From CAWIXB01 sp963839955 (GTDB lineage: Bacteria > Actinomycetota > Actinomycetes > JACCUZ01): a stretch of DNA of 64,000 nucleotides. The notes beneath the pieces were generated by a model. The model saw nothing but the letters and a program-made list of their open reading frames with translations. It was not told the origin of the DNA and made no database searches. The translations under genes were made by a program, and so were the position numbers. The stretch lies in assembly GCA_963839955.1 (NCBI GenBank), contig CAWIXB010000002.1:1-64000 (forward strand), in the 5' to 3' direction. Below are positions 1 to 10,750 of this stretch, piece by piece (within the stretch, counting starts at the first letter, position 1; each line of letters starts with the position of its first letter).

Positions 1-57
1 CGAACCCCTAACCCCCGCCTTGCAAAGGCGGTGCTCTGCCAGTTGAGCTACGTCCCC
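1..57 (-). tRNA. tRNA-Ala (anticodon TGC), 3' end cut by window edge
   Basis: The reverse strand reads GGGGACGTAGCTC, a D-arm, and an anticodon stem CCGCC/GGCGG closing a TTTGCAA loop, so the anticodon is TGC (Ala). The 5' end of the tRNA is at position 57. The T-arm and acceptor 3' strand continue beyond position 1 and are not visible. It pairs with tRNA-Ile downstream of gyrA, as in mycobacteria and other actinomycetes. Confidence 0.93.
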
Positions 58-88
58 GGGAGGCCGGGACGCCGCCCGGGCCGGATGG

Positions 89-211
89 TCAGATGGGGTC
101 GGACGCTTCCGACCAGAGGCCTTGCTCGGCCTCGCGGTCGGCGACGACCTTGCGATAGGCGAGCAGGCCTCCGACTGCTGCCACGGCGGCGACGAGGAGC
201 TTCTTCGGCAT
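89..211 (-). CDS. DLW-39 family small membrane-anchored protein (40 aa)
   Basis: This is a 40-residue ORF between the tRNA-Ile and tRNA-Ala genes, starting MPKKLLVAAVAAVGGLLAY and ending with a conserved-looking tail QGLWSEASDPI. The ATG at 211 is preceded by GGAGG at good spacing. The layout is a short basic start, one hydrophobic stretch (residues 5-19), an R/K-rich segment and a D/G-L-W motif near the end. That matches the actinobacterial DLW-39 family, known from exactly this place next to gyrA-linked tRNAs. Function is unknown in the family. It is easily missed because of its size. Confidence 0.85.
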   Translation of the reverse strand: MPKKLLVAAVAAVGGLLAYRKVVADREAEQGLWSEASDPI

Positions 212-241
212 CAGGGACCTCCGCAGCAGATGGGATGGGCG

Positions 242-315
242 TGGGCCTAAGTGGATTTGAACCACTGACCTCTGCCTTATCAGGGCAGCGCTCTAACCAG
301 CTGAGCTATAGGCCC
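242..315 (-). tRNA. tRNA-Ile (anticodon GAT)
   Basis: The reverse strand reads GGGCCTATAGCTC at the 5' end, an anticodon loop CTGATAA (GAT, Ile), a T-arm with GGTTCAAATCC, and a 3' acceptor TAGGCCC pairing fully with the 5' GGGCCTA, then discriminator A. It is 74 nt long and intact. CCA is not encoded. It lies 68 bp past the DUF3566 stop. Confidence 0.96.
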
Positions 316-383
316 GTGCGCCGCACGAGACTACCCCAAGGCCTCGCGCTCGACCCAACCAGATCGGGCCTGGCGGGAGAGGC

Positions 384-917
384 TCAGACGTCCTCGGTGA
401 GGGTGACGTGCAGGCCCCCGACCAGGCTGGCCGCGAGGTTGTAGAGGAACGCCCCGAGGGTGCACAGGGCGGTCATCAGCACGACGTTCACCGCGGACAG
501 CGCCGCGGTGACGGTGAGCACGCGCGAGAGCCCGATGTACTCCAGGAGGTCGACTCCCTCATCGGTGTCGCTGGAGCGGGTCACGCTCTCGACGGTGCGG
601 CTGACCGAGTCGAAGACGCCCATCGAGTCGAGCACCGACCACAGCACGAAGACGGCCACCATGGCGACGATGGCCAGCGCCAGGGAGAGCAGGAAGGACA
701 GCTTCATCACCGACCAGGGGTCGACCCGGGCAAGCATGAGCCGCGCCTTGCGCGCCTTGGGCCGGGGGGCGACCGCCGCCCGGTGGCTGGGGGCGTGGGG
801 CGGCTGCGGCTCCGGGTTCGCAACCGCCGGCATGGTGGCCGTCGGCTGGCCGCTGCGCCAATCACGGCCGCCCGAGGGGCCCGACGAGGGCGTGCCCGAG
901 CCGCCAGGGGTGCTCAC
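384..917 (-). CDS. DUF3566 membrane protein downstream of gyrA
   Basis: This is a 177-residue protein. Residues 1-60 are a proline-, alanine- and arginine-rich cytoplasmic segment. Two hydrophobic segments follow (about 72-95 and 130-165), with an acidic stretch SSDTDEGVDL between them. This is the DUF3566 layout of the gene that follows gyrA in most actinomycetes (Rv0007 in M. tuberculosis). The start is a GTG whose last bases overlap the gyrA TGA in a GTGA junction (914-917), so translation is probably coupled to gyrA. The biochemical role is unknown. It is a membrane protein, and in mycobacteria its neighbours are linked to cell-wall and division functions. Confidence 0.88.
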   Translation of the reverse strand: MSTPGGSGTPSSGPSGGRDWRSGQPTATMPAVANPEPQPPHAPSHRAAVAPRPKARKARLMLARVDPWSVMKLSFLLSLALAIVAMVAVFVLWSVLDSMGVFDSVSRTVESVTRSSDTDEGVDLLEYIGLSRVLTVTAALSAVNVVLMTALCTLGAFLYNLAASLVGGLHVTLTEDV

Positions 918-3900
918 GCGTCCGTCCCCTCCTCCTCGGGTGGCGCCGTACCGTCACCAGTGTCGGGCTGGCCCGAGGGCGGGTCCAGCGCCGGGTCAAG
1001 CGTCGGGTCCTGCTCGGCCACCGCCCGCTCGGCGTTGCGGGCGATCGCCACGACGGTGTCATCGTCGGCGAGCGAGATGAACCGCACGCCCATGGTGACA
1101 CGTCCTGTCGGGTTGACTTCCCCAACCGAGACCCTTGTTACGCCTCCATTGGCCTTGATCGAGAAGACCTCATCGGTCTCCTCGACCACCAGAGCCCCCA
1201 CCAGGGCGCCCCTGGCCTCGGAGAACCTCATGGCCTGGGTGCCATAGCCGCCCCGGCCCTGGAGGCGGTACTCCGAGACGTCCGTCCGCTTGGCGAACCC
1301 GCCGTTGGTGACCGTGAACACGCTCCCGCCGGCCCGGGCGACCTCCATCACCAGGAGCTCGTCGTCGCCCTTGAAGCGCATGCCGGTCACGCCCGAGGTG
1401 GCCCGGCCCATGGGCCGGAGGGCCTCGTCGGTCGCCGTGAAGCGGACCGACATGGCGCGGCGGCTCACGAGCAGGAGCTCGTCCTCGGCGTTGACCAGCC
1501 GGGCCGAGATGAGCTCGTCGTCGCCGGACTCGTCGCTGCGGAGGTTGATGGCGATCAACCCGCCCGTGCGGTTCGAGTCGTACTCCGTCAGCCGGGTCTT
1601 CTTGACCATGCCCTTCGTGGTGGCGAGCACGAGGTAGGGCGCGACCTCGTAGTCGCGCAGGTCGATCACCTGGGCGATCTGCTCGTCGGGCTGGAAGGCC
1701 AGCAGGTTGGCCACGTGCTGACCGCGGGCGTCGCGACCGGCCTCGGGCAGCTGGTAGGCCTTCGCGCGGTAGACCCGGCCCTTGTTCGTGAAGAACAGGA
1801 TCCAGTGGTGCGTCGTCGTCACGAAGAAGTGCTCGACGAGGTCGTCCTGGCGCAGCTGGGCCCCGCGCACGCCCTTGCCGCCTCGGCGCTGCGCGCGGTA
1901 CTGGTCGACCTTGGTCCGCTTGGCGTAGCCCCCGCGGGTGATCGTGACGACCACGTCCTCCTCGGGGATGAAGTCCTCGGCGGACATGTCGCCCTCGTAG
2001 GGGATGAGCTGGGTACGCCGCTCGTCGCCGTAGCGCTCGACGACCTCGGCCAACTCGTCGCTGATGATCTGGCGCTGGCGAGGGGGCGACTCGAGGATCG
2101 CGTTGTAGTCGGCGATCCGCTCCATCAGGTCGTCGTACTCGTCCACGATCTTCTGCCGCTCCAGCGCAGCGAGACGGCGCAGCTGCATCGCGAGGATCGC
2201 CTCGGCCTGGAGCTCGTCGATCTCGAGCAGGCCCATCAACCCGACGCGCGCCTCCTCGACGGTCTGGCTCGCCCGGATCAGCGCGATGACCTCTTCGATC
2301 GCGTCGAGCGCCTTGAGGTAGCCGCGCAGCAGGTGGGCGCGCTTCTCGGCCTCGCGGAGACGGAACTGCGTCCGCCTGACGATGACCTCGACCTGGTGGA
2401 TGACCCAGTGGCGCACGAACGCGTCGAGCGCCAGCGTGCGCGGCACGCCGTCGACCAGCGCCACCATGTTGCAACCGAACGTGTCCTGCAGCTGGGTGTG
2501 CTTGTAGAGGTTGTTGCGTACGACGCTGGGCACCGCGTCACGCTTGAGGACGACGACGAGCCGCATCCCCGTGCGCGCCGACGAGTCGTCACGCAGGTCG
2601 GCGATGCCCGAGACCTTGCCGCTGTCGGCGAGCTCGGCGATCTTGCGGGCGAGCGAGTCCGGGTTGACCTGGTAGGGCAGCTCGGTGATGACCAGCTGCG
2701 CACGGCCTCGGCTGTCCTCCTCCACCTCGACGACGGCCCGCATCGTGACCGACCCACGCCCGGTGCGGTAGGCCTCCTGGATGCCGTTGGTGCCGACGAT
2801 CAGGCCCGAGGTCGGGAAGTCGGGACCCTTCACTCGCTCGAGCAGAGCGTCGAGCAGCTCCTCGTTCGACGCCTCCGGGTGCTCGAGGTGCCAGCGCACA
2901 CCCGAGGCGACCTCGCGCAGGTTGTGCGGAGGGATGTTGGTCGCCATGCCAACCGCGATGCCGCCCGAGCCGTTGACGAGCAGGTTGGGGAACCGCGCCG
3001 GCAGGACCTGCGGCTCCTGCTGTCGGCCGTCGTAGTTGGGCGCGAAGTCGACCGTCTCCTGGTCGATGTCGCGCACCATCTCCATCGCGAGCGGTGCCAG
3101 CCGGCATTCGGTGTTGTGACTGACGATGCCGTTGGTGAGGAACGCGTGGTCGTCGGTCTCGACGCGGAACGACCAGACGGGCTCGACGCCGGCATCCTCG
3201 ACGCTGGCGACCTGCGCGTAGTAGTAGCGTCCGTCGACGAGCGGTTCGACTACACGGCGCGCCTCGGCGTCGTCCACGTGGGACCAGATCTTGTCGGCGT
3301 CGCGCTCCCACCGCTCGATGAGATCGATGTTGTGGTAGCGAAACCAGGATCGACTCGCGCCGGTCTGCCCGCCGACCGCGCGGAGGTAGTCGGCGACGAA
3401 CGGCACGTGGTCGCTCGACATCGCGACGCTCGTCGCGGGGATCGTCTCCAGGTCGCGGACGAGCTTCGCTTGCTTGCGCCCGAAGAAGCCGACCCGCGTC
3501 GCGAACAGGCGCGCGTCGCGCCGGTTGCCGAGGTAGACCTTGATCTCCCCGCTGCCGTGGCGGCGCTGCCGGCTCACCACACCGAACTCGAGGAGCAGCT
3601 GCTGGACCTCCGCCGCCAGGACCGAGCTGCGGGTGGAGTAGGAGACCTGGATGGTGTTGCGCGGAAGCAGCGACGAGGAGCCATCACCCTCGAACAGCGC
3701 CTGCAAGAAGCGACGCTTGAATGCCATCCCGCCTTGCCACACGTCCGAGGGCACCGAGTCGGGCGCAGACGTGCCCAACTGCTCTGCGAGCTCAGCCTCA
3801 TGGTCCTCGAGCGGTGCGCCAAAGTCGGGCTCGCCGCGGTAGAGCACCACACGGTCACCCGGCTGGACTTCCTCGAGCAGCCGCCACTGGAGCAGCGGCA

Positions 3901-4549
3901 CACCGGCCACGTCTACGAGACACAGGACGGGGTGGTTGTGCGTGCCTTGCACCGAGTAGCCCTCGCGGGTGGTGAGCCGTTTCGTGGGGTGTGACCCGGA
4001 GTGGAACAGCATCGACGCAGCAACTGGTTCTCCCGAGCGACCCAGGAGCTTGACGTCGCCGAGCGGCGTGTCCGTGTTCGGCGCCGCGTCGGGAGCAACG
4101 TCGCCGATCCGCCAAGTCTCACCAGTCGCCGAGCGAACCCTTGTGTCACCGACAACGCAGTACCTCATAGCGGCTTGGCGGTCGTCGCCCGGCGAGCCGA
4201 AGTTTCCCTGGCCCTGCACGAGCGGATAACGCAGCGACCAGTGCTGCCCGAGGCGAACCAACGTGTCGTAGATCGCGGTGTCGCTGTGCGGGTGGTACTG
4301 ACCCATGACGTCGCCGACGACACGCGAGCACTTCGAGAACCCGCGGTCCGGGCGGTAGCCACCGTCGTACATCGCGTAGAGCACACGGCGGTGCACCGGC
4401 TTGAGGCCGTCACGCACGTCGGGGAGCGCCCGCTGCACGATCACGCTCATCGCGTAGTCGAGATAGGAGCGCTGCATCTCCACCTGCAGGTCGACCGGCT
4501 CGATCCGGCCGCCCGGCCCAACAGGGGTGGTGGTGGTGTCGTCAGTCAC
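914..4549 (-). CDS. gyrA: DNA gyrase subunit A with an in-frame intein
   Basis: GyrA forms the A2B2 gyrase that introduces negative supercoils. The 1211-residue ORF includes a 349-residue intein (residues 131-479), leaving an 862-residue mature subunit. N-extein landmarks: SYLDYAMSVIV, RALPDVRDGLKPVHRR and the catalytic tyrosine Y130 in QAAMRY. The intein lies directly after Y130. The C-extein resumes TECRLAPLAM. Further on is the GyrA box QRRGGKG, which marks the DNA-wrapping beta-pinwheel and true gyrase rather than topoisomerase IV, and then an acidic proline-rich tail (last ~30 residues). It lies 46 bp after gyrB and overlaps the DUF3566 gene by 4 bp, so gyrB-gyrA-DUF3566 reads as one operon. 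Confidence 0.97.
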   Translation of the reverse strand: MTDDTTTTPVGPGGRIEPVDLQVEMQRSYLDYAMSVIVQRALPDVRDGLKPVHRRVLYAMYDGGYRPDRGFSKCSRVVGDVMGQYHPHSDTAIYDTLVRLGQHWSLRYPLVQGQGNFGSPGDDRQAAMRYCVVGDTRVRSATGETWRIGDVAPDAAPNTDTPLGDVKLLGRSGEPVAASMLFHSGSHPTKRLTTREGYSVQGTHNHPVLCLVDVAGVPLLQWRLLEEVQPGDRVVLYRGEPDFGAPLEDHEAELAEQLGTSAPDSVPSDVWQGGMAFKRRFLQALFEGDGSSSLLPRNTIQVSYSTRSSVLAAEVQQLLLEFGVVSRQRRHGSGEIKVYLGNRRDARLFATRVGFFGRKQAKLVRDLETIPATSVAMSSDHVPFVADYLRAVGGQTGASRSWFRYHNIDLIERWERDADKIWSHVDDAEARRVVEPLVDGRYYYAQVASVEDAGVEPVWSFRVETDDHAFLTNGIVSHNTECRLAPLAMEMVRDIDQETVDFAPNYDGRQQEPQVLPARFPNLLVNGSGGIAVGMATNIPPHNLREVASGVRWHLEHPEASNEELLDALLERVKGPDFPTSGLIVGTNGIQEAYRTGRGSVTMRAVVEVEEDSRGRAQLVITELPYQVNPDSLARKIAELADSGKVSGIADLRDDSSARTGMRLVVVLKRDAVPSVVRNNLYKHTQLQDTFGCNMVALVDGVPRTLALDAFVRHWVIHQVEVIVRRTQFRLREAEKRAHLLRGYLKALDAIEEVIALIRASQTVEEARVGLMGLLEIDELQAEAILAMQLRRLAALERQKIVDEYDDLMERIADYNAILESPPRQRQIISDELAEVVERYGDERRTQLIPYEGDMSAEDFIPEEDVVVTITRGGYAKRTKVDQYRAQRRGGKGVRGAQLRQDDLVEHFFVTTTHHWILFFTNKGRVYRAKAYQLPEAGRDARGQHVANLLAFQPDEQIAQVIDLRDYEVAPYLVLATTKGMVKKTRLTEYDSNRTGGLIAINLRSDESGDDELISARLVNAEDELLLVSRRAMSVRFTATDEALRPMGRATSGVTGMRFKGDDELLVMEVARAGGSVFTVTNGGFAKRTDVSEYRLQGRGGYGTQAMRFSEARGALVGALVVEETDEVFSIKANGGVTRVSVGEVNPTGRVTMGVRFISLADDDTVVAIARNAERAVAEQDPTLDPALDPPSGQPDTGDGTAPPEEEGTDA
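3113..4159 (-). mobile_element. GyrA intein with LAGLIDADG-type endonuclease region
   Basis: This segment encodes 349 residues from C131 to N479 of the GyrA ORF. Splicing landmarks: Cys1 in CVVGDTRV (block A), GTHNHPVL (block B, T-x-x-H type), a block F/G end AFLTNGIVSHN, and Thr as the +1 residue. The insertion site, immediately after the catalytic tyrosine of GyrA, is the one used by mycobacterial GyrA inteins. Residues 279-291 (RRFLQALFEGDGS) look like the first dodecapeptide motif of a LAGLIDADG homing endonuclease. The second motif is not obvious (perhaps VPFVADYLRAVGG at 382-394, without the expected acidic residue), so nuclease activity may be lost. It is a standard class 1 intein by sequence. 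Confidence 0.95.
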
Positions 4550-4595
4550 GCGGTTGTCTCCTCAGAAGTACGACGCGGCGGGGTCCTTGTCGCAC

Positions 4596-6665
<2,070 letters not shown>

Positions 6666-6671
6666 GGGCAT

Positions 6672-6922
6672 CCTCTCCGTCCTGGCGGCACCGGGCACAC
6701 GTCGCCCTCGACCACGTGAACGGGGGCCGGCTGGGCCGTACGCGCACCAGGGGTGCGGATCGCGTCCCAGTCTACCCGGCAACGACCGCAGAACCGGCCA
6801 CCAGGCCCGCCTGGGGACGGCCCAATCGGTTCAGCATGGGTGGGGATGGGTCCCCCCACGAGGGATGGGTGTGCCAGTGGCTCTGAAGGGCCCGAAGACC
6901 GCCCGCTCCTGGCCCGCCGACC
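6672..6922 (-). promoter_or_regulatory. gyrB-gyrA upstream region with a possible promoter
   Basis: This 251-bp gap lies between the end of dciA and gyrB. On the minus strand a TAGACT hexamer (6769-6774) resembles a -10 element about 100 nt before the gyrB start. No convincing -35 hexamer is seen at the usual distance. A G-run/C-run block near 6850-6870 could fold into a hairpin and may end the recF-dciA transcript. This is a weak call. Confidence 0.3.
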
Positions 6923-7531
6923 TCACCCGTAGGTGTCGCGTGGACCCCTCCCGCGGACGCTGCGCGGACCCCGTTTCCACGACGGAGCGCCCGGGCCCAG
7001 GATCGAGACGAAGGTGACCGTCCCCTCCCCGAGCTCCTCGTTGAGCCGGCGCACCAGGGTCGGAGCGAGCAGTCGCAGCTGCGTCGCCCACGCCGTCGAC
7101 GCGGCCTGCACGACGAGCTTCCCCTCGTCGTAGGAGACGGGGGCGCAGTGTGCGGCGAGGTCGGCGCCGATCACCGCCGACCAGCGGCCCATCACGCCCC
7201 CGACCGCCGCGTCGGTCTCCCAGCCCTCCTCAGCCAGCAGCCGGTCGAGCGAGCTGGCGAGCGGCTGGGGGTCGCGCTCGTCGGGATGGGCGCCACTGCG
7301 CTGCTCAGGGGTGAACCGGCGCCACCCGCCCGACCGTGCCTGCGTGGATGCATCGGTGGACCGCGGGCTCGACGCTCCGGTGCGGAAGCCGCGCCGTCGC
7401 GCCTCGGCCTTGGCGGCGGCCAGCGCCTGCCGGGCGACCTCCAGGCCGGTACGCCGGGTGCCGCCGGCGCCGTCGCCGTCGGGCATGGACTGGTCGCCCC
7501 GCGACGGTTCGCTGGTCATGTCGCCGGTCAC
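6923..7531 (-). CDS. dciA: DciA-type helicase loader/operator (DUF721)
   Basis: This is a 202-residue protein encoded between recF and gyrB, the classical place of the actinobacterial DUF721 gene. The N-terminal half (about 1-90) is charged and glycine/arginine-rich and looks disordered. The C-terminal half holds the DUF721 domain: GGVMGRWSAVIGADLAAHCAPVSY and a core ending TQLRLLAPTLVRRLN. DciA proteins assist the DnaB replicative helicase in bacteria that lack DnaC/DnaI, which fits a chromosome whose window holds dnaB but no dnaC-like gene. The GTG start overlaps the recF stop as GTGA. An internal ATG at 7519 is an alternative start. Confidence 0.88.
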   Translation of the reverse strand: MTGDMTSEPSRGDQSMPDGDGAGGTRRTGLEVARQALAAAKAEARRRGFRTGASSPRSTDASTQARSGGWRRFTPEQRSGAHPDERDPQPLASSLDRLLAEEGWETDAAVGGVMGRWSAVIGADLAAHCAPVSYDEGKLVVQAASTAWATQLRLLAPTLVRRLNEELGEGTVTFVSILGPGAPSWKRGPRSVRGRGPRDTYG

Positions 7532-8673
7532 CGGACCCGCCGTACCTCTCCGCCCATCACGTCGACGCGAGCGCCCTGCAACGACTCCGGGACGTCAGCA
7601 ACCACGGCCGCGGTGACGAGCACCTGCGTCGCGCCGGCCACGAGGGCGGCCAGCCGGTCGCGCCTCGTGGTGTCGAGCTCGGCGAACACGTCGTCGAGGA
7701 CGAGGACCGGCTCGCCGTCGTCGTCGGAGTCGGCCCGCAGGAGGTCATAGGACGCGAGACGCAGGGCCAGCGCGAGCGACCACGACTCGCCGTGGCTGGC
7801 ATAGCCCTTGGCCGGCATCGGCCCCAGCTTGAGCACCAGGTCGTCCCGGTGCGGACCGACGAGTGACACCCCGCGCTCGAGCTCGGCCTTGCGCGTCGAC
7901 GCCAGTCGCTCGAGCATCGCCGCGGCCAACAGCTCGCGGTCGGCGACCAGGGGCACGTCGTCGCCGAGCGAGCTGCGATAGTCGGCCGCGACCGGCCCGG
8001 TCGACGTCGCGGTGTCGGCCACGCTGTTGTAGGCCTTGTCGACGAGTGGCCGCAGTGCGTCGACGAGCTCGAGGCGTGCGGCCAGCAACTCGGCGCCACT
8101 GGTCGCCAGGTGGGAGTCCCACACCTCCAGCGTGCGCAGGTCGCCCTTGCCCGCACGGACGTTCGCGCCCGCCGACTTGAGCAGTGCGTTGCGCTGACGA
8201 AGCACCCGGTCGTAGTCGGCCCGCACCCCTACGAAACGTGGCGCCCGCGCCACCAGCAGGTCGTCGAGGAACCGGCGGCGCTCGCTCGGGTCGCCCTTGA
8301 CGAGGGCCAAATCCTCGGGTGCGAACAGCACCGAGCGCAGGATGCCCAGCACCTCTCGCGGCCGCGGCACCGGCGAGCGGTTGACCCGCGCCCGGTTGGC
8401 CCGCCCCGGCGTGATCTCGATCTCGACGAGCAGGGCCCGGTCACCGCGTACGACGTTGCCCCGCACCACGGCGCGTTCCGCGTTCAGCCGCACCAGCGGC
8501 GCGTCTTGCGCGACCCGGTGGGAGCTGAGTGTCGAGAGGTAGCCGACGGCCTCGACGAGGTTCGTCTTGCCGTGACCGTTCGGGCCCACCAGCACCGTCA
8601 CACCCTGCTCGAGCGGCAGCTCCACCTCGGGGTAGGAGCGGAAGTCGCGCAGCGACAGGTGGGACAGGTGCAC
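7528..8673 (-). CDS. recF: DNA replication/repair protein RecF
   Basis: RecF is an SMC-like ABC ATPase that helps load RecA at single-strand gaps. Visible motifs: Walker A VGPNGHGKTN near the N-terminus, an ABC-type signature-like segment LERGVSLVGPHRDD, and Walker B VLVLDDVFAELD with the D-loop DTTRRDRL. I choose the GTG at 8673 (product starting MHLSHLSLRDFRSY), which begins one base after the gnd stop and matches where RecF proteins normally begin. The ORF remains open to 8697. Length is 381 residues, normal for RecF. It lies in the dnaN-gnd-recF-dciA run and is probably co-transcribed. Confidence 0.95.
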   Translation of the reverse strand: MHLSHLSLRDFRSYPEVELPLEQGVTVLVGPNGHGKTNLVEAVGYLSTLSSHRVAQDAPLVRLNAERAVVRGNVVRGDRALLVEIEITPGRANRARVNRSPVPRPREVLGILRSVLFAPEDLALVKGDPSERRRFLDDLLVARAPRFVGVRADYDRVLRQRNALLKSAGANVRAGKGDLRTLEVWDSHLATSGAELLAARLELVDALRPLVDKAYNSVADTATSTGPVAADYRSSLGDDVPLVADRELLAAAMLERLASTRKAELERGVSLVGPHRDDLVLKLGPMPAKGYASHGESWSLALALRLASYDLLRADSDDDGEPVLVLDDVFAELDTTRRDRLAALVAGATQVLVTAAVVADVPESLQGARVDVMGGEVRRVR

Positions 8674-8674
8674 G

Positions 8675-9574
8675 TCAGGCCGGCTTCTCGACCTCACGCC
8701 GGGCGACCTTGGTCACCGCGTGTCCCCCGAACTGGTTGCGCAGCGCCGCGACCGCCTTCATGGCCGGCGAGTCGTCCTGGCGGGACGCGAAACGCGCGAA
8801 GAGCGCGGCGGTGATGACGGGCAACGGGACGGCGTGGTTGATGGCTTCTTCGATCGTCCACCGCCCCTCGCCGGAGTCGTCGACGAAGCCCTGGATGTCG
8901 GCAAGGTCCGGGTCGGCCTCGAGCGCGAGAACCAAGAGGTCGAGCAGCCAGGAGCGGATCACCGTGCCCTGGGTCCAGGACTTGATGACGCCGGGGACGT
9001 CCTCGACGACCTTGCTGGCGTTGAGTAGCTCGTAGCCCTCGGCGTAGGCCTGCATCAGGCCGTACTCGATCCCGTTGTGCACCATCTTGGCGAAGTGGCC
9101 CGCACCCACGGGGCCCGCGTGCACGAAACCCTCGTCGGCGGGCTTGAGCGTGTCGAACGCCGGCCGCACCTTCGCCACGTCGTCGTCGCTGCCACCGACC
9201 ATCAACGCGTAGCCGTTGTCGAGTCCCCAGATGCCACCAGAGACTCCCGCGTCGACGAAGCCGATGCCACGGTCGCGCAGGTGCGCCGCATGCTCGGCGT
9301 CGTCGGTATAGCGGGAGTTGCCGCCGTCGACGACCACGTCGCCCTGCCCGAGCAGCTCGCCGAGCTCGCGGATGGTGTCACGAGTGACGTCGCCCGCAGG
9401 CACCATCACCCACACGACCTTGGGAGCGCTCAGCTTCGCGACGAGTGCCGCCAAGGATTCGACATCGGTTGCCTGTGGGTTGGGGTCGTAGCCGATCACG
9501 TCGTGCCCGCCACGGCGCAGCCGCTCGCGCATGTTGCCGCCCATGCGGCCCAGGCCGACGATGCCGATGTTCAT
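8675..9574 (-). CDS. gnd: 6-phosphogluconate dehydrogenase, decarboxylating (short YqeC/GndA-type)
   Basis: The enzyme oxidatively decarboxylates 6-phosphogluconate to ribulose 5-phosphate in the pentose phosphate pathway. The 299-residue protein has the Rossmann start MNIGIVGLGRMGGNM, the VDGGNSRYTDD segment, the substrate-binding GFVDAGVSGGIWGLDNGYALMVGG block (GVSGG) and the catalytic HNGIEYGLMQAYAEG motif (K-M-V-H-N-G-I-E). The ~300-residue length marks the short class, which is usually NAD-preferring, rather than the ~470-residue NADP class. Its presence between dnaN and recF is a known actinobacterial arrangement. A good Shine-Dalgarno (AAGGGA) precedes the ATG. Confidence 0.93.
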   Translation of the reverse strand: MNIGIVGLGRMGGNMRERLRRGGHDVIGYDPNPQATDVESLAALVAKLSAPKVVWVMVPAGDVTRDTIRELGELLGQGDVVVDGGNSRYTDDAEHAAHLRDRGIGFVDAGVSGGIWGLDNGYALMVGGSDDDVAKVRPAFDTLKPADEGFVHAGPVGAGHFAKMVHNGIEYGLMQAYAEGYELLNASKVVEDVPGVIKSWTQGTVIRSWLLDLLVLALEADPDLADIQGFVDDSGEGRWTIEEAINHAVPLPVITAALFARFASRQDDSPAMKAVAALRNQFGGHAVTKVARREVEKPA

Positions 9575-9619
9575 CGCGGTCCCTTCGTGTGTCGTCGGCG
9601 GTCTGTGGGCTGTCCATGC

Positions 9620-10750
9620 TCAGCCGGAAAGTCGCACCGGCATCAGCAGGTAGCGGTAGTCGCCCGACGCGCTCGCGTCGTCACCAGCGGCCGAGAGGAC
9701 CGCGGGGCGGGTGGCCGCGGTGAACGACAGCTTGGCCTGCATGGCGTCGAGTGCGCCCAGTCCGTCGAGAAGGTACGCCGGGTTGAAGGCGATCGCGATG
9801 TCGTCACCCTCGAGCGCTGCATCGAGCGACTCCGACGCCTGCGCCTCGTCGCCGGTGCCGGCCTCGAGCGTCAGCTCGCCGTCGGTGAACGAGAGGCGGA
9901 TGGGCGTGTTGCGCTCCGCGACGAGCGCCACCCGGCGTACCGACTCGGCGAGCGCTGCGGTCTCGATGGTCGCGACGCTCGCGGACTCGGACGGCAGCAG
10001 TGAGCGGTACTTGGGGAACTCACCGTCGAGCAGCCGCGAGGTGGTCAGCCGCCCCGAGCCCTCGAAACCGATCAGACCGTCGCCGGAGCCGCCCGAGGCG
10101 GACAGTGCGACGGTCACCTTGTCGGCGCTGGCCAGCGACTTGGCCGTGTCGGCCAGGGTGCGGGCCGGCACGAGCGCCAGCGCGGAGAGGCCGGACTGCT
10201 CCGGCGTCCAGGCCAGCTCACGGACCGCAAGGCGGTAGCGGTCGGTGGCCGCCATGGTGATCTTCTCGCCCTCGATCTCGACCCGGACACCGGTGAGCAC
10301 CGGGAGCGTGTCGTCACGACCGGCCGCGATCGACACCTGGCCGACGGCCGACGCGAACTCGCCGCCCCGCAGCGAGCCCGACGCCGAGGGCATCTCGGGC
10401 AGCGTCGGGTAGTCCTCGACGGGCAGCGTCAGCAGCGAGAACCGAGCGCTGCCGCAGGTCACCACCACCTTCGCCGCGTCCGTGGACACGTCGACAGGCC
10501 GGGCCGGCAGGCTGCGCGAGATGTCGGCCAGCAGCCGGCCGCTGACCAGCGCCACGCCTGGCTCGCTGATGTCGGCCGGGATCTCGACCCGTGCGGAGAC
10601 CTCGTAGTCGAAGCTCGAGAGGACCAGGCGGCCGTCGGAGGCGTCGAGGAGCAGGCCGGCCAGCACCGGGACCGGCGGGCGCGCCGGCAGGCCGCGCGCC
10701 GCCCAGGCGACTGCCTCGGCCAGCACGTCACGTTCGACCCGGAACTTCAC
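9620..10750 (-). CDS. dnaN: DNA polymerase III sliding clamp (beta subunit)
   Basis: The 376-residue protein has the three-domain beta-clamp layout: N-terminal MKFRVERDVLAEAVAW, a central VLTGVRVEIEGEKITMAATDRYRLA (typical TDxxRL motif), and the C-terminal YRYLLMPVRLSG ending that forms part of the partner-binding pocket. It encircles DNA and tethers polymerase III and other proteins. The GTG start is preceded by AGGAGG. The 370-bp region between its start and the end of dnaA contains DnaA-box-like repeats. gnd follows 45 bp after the stop. Confidence 0.97.
   Translation of the reverse strand: MKFRVERDVLAEAVAWAARGLPARPPVPVLAGLLLDASDGRLVLSSFDYEVSARVEIPADISEPGVALVSGRLLADISRSLPARPVDVSTDAAKVVVTCGSARFSLLTLPVEDYPTLPEMPSASGSLRGGEFASAVGQVSIAAGRDDTLPVLTGVRVEIEGEKITMAATDRYRLAVRELAWTPEQSGLSALALVPARTLADTAKSLASADKVTVALSASGGSGDGLIGFEGSGRLTTSRLLDGEFPKYRSLLPSESASVATIETAALAESVRRVALVAERNTPIRLSFTDGELTLEAGTGDEAQASESLDAALEGDDIAIAFNPAYLLDGLGALDAMQAKLSFTAATRPAVLSAAGDDASASGDYRYLLMPVRLSG

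Noticed and set aside
1..315. Part of an rRNA operon spacer (Ile-Ala tRNA pair)
   Set aside because: tRNA-Ile and tRNA-Ala are found in 16S-23S spacers, but here they follow gyrA as in other actinomycetes and no rRNA sequence is present.
1715..3994. Long open frame on the plus strand opposite gyrA
   Set aside because: Antisense shadow of a GC-rich gene; composition is Val/Arg/Asp-rich with no recognisable domain, and gyrA on the other strand is certain.
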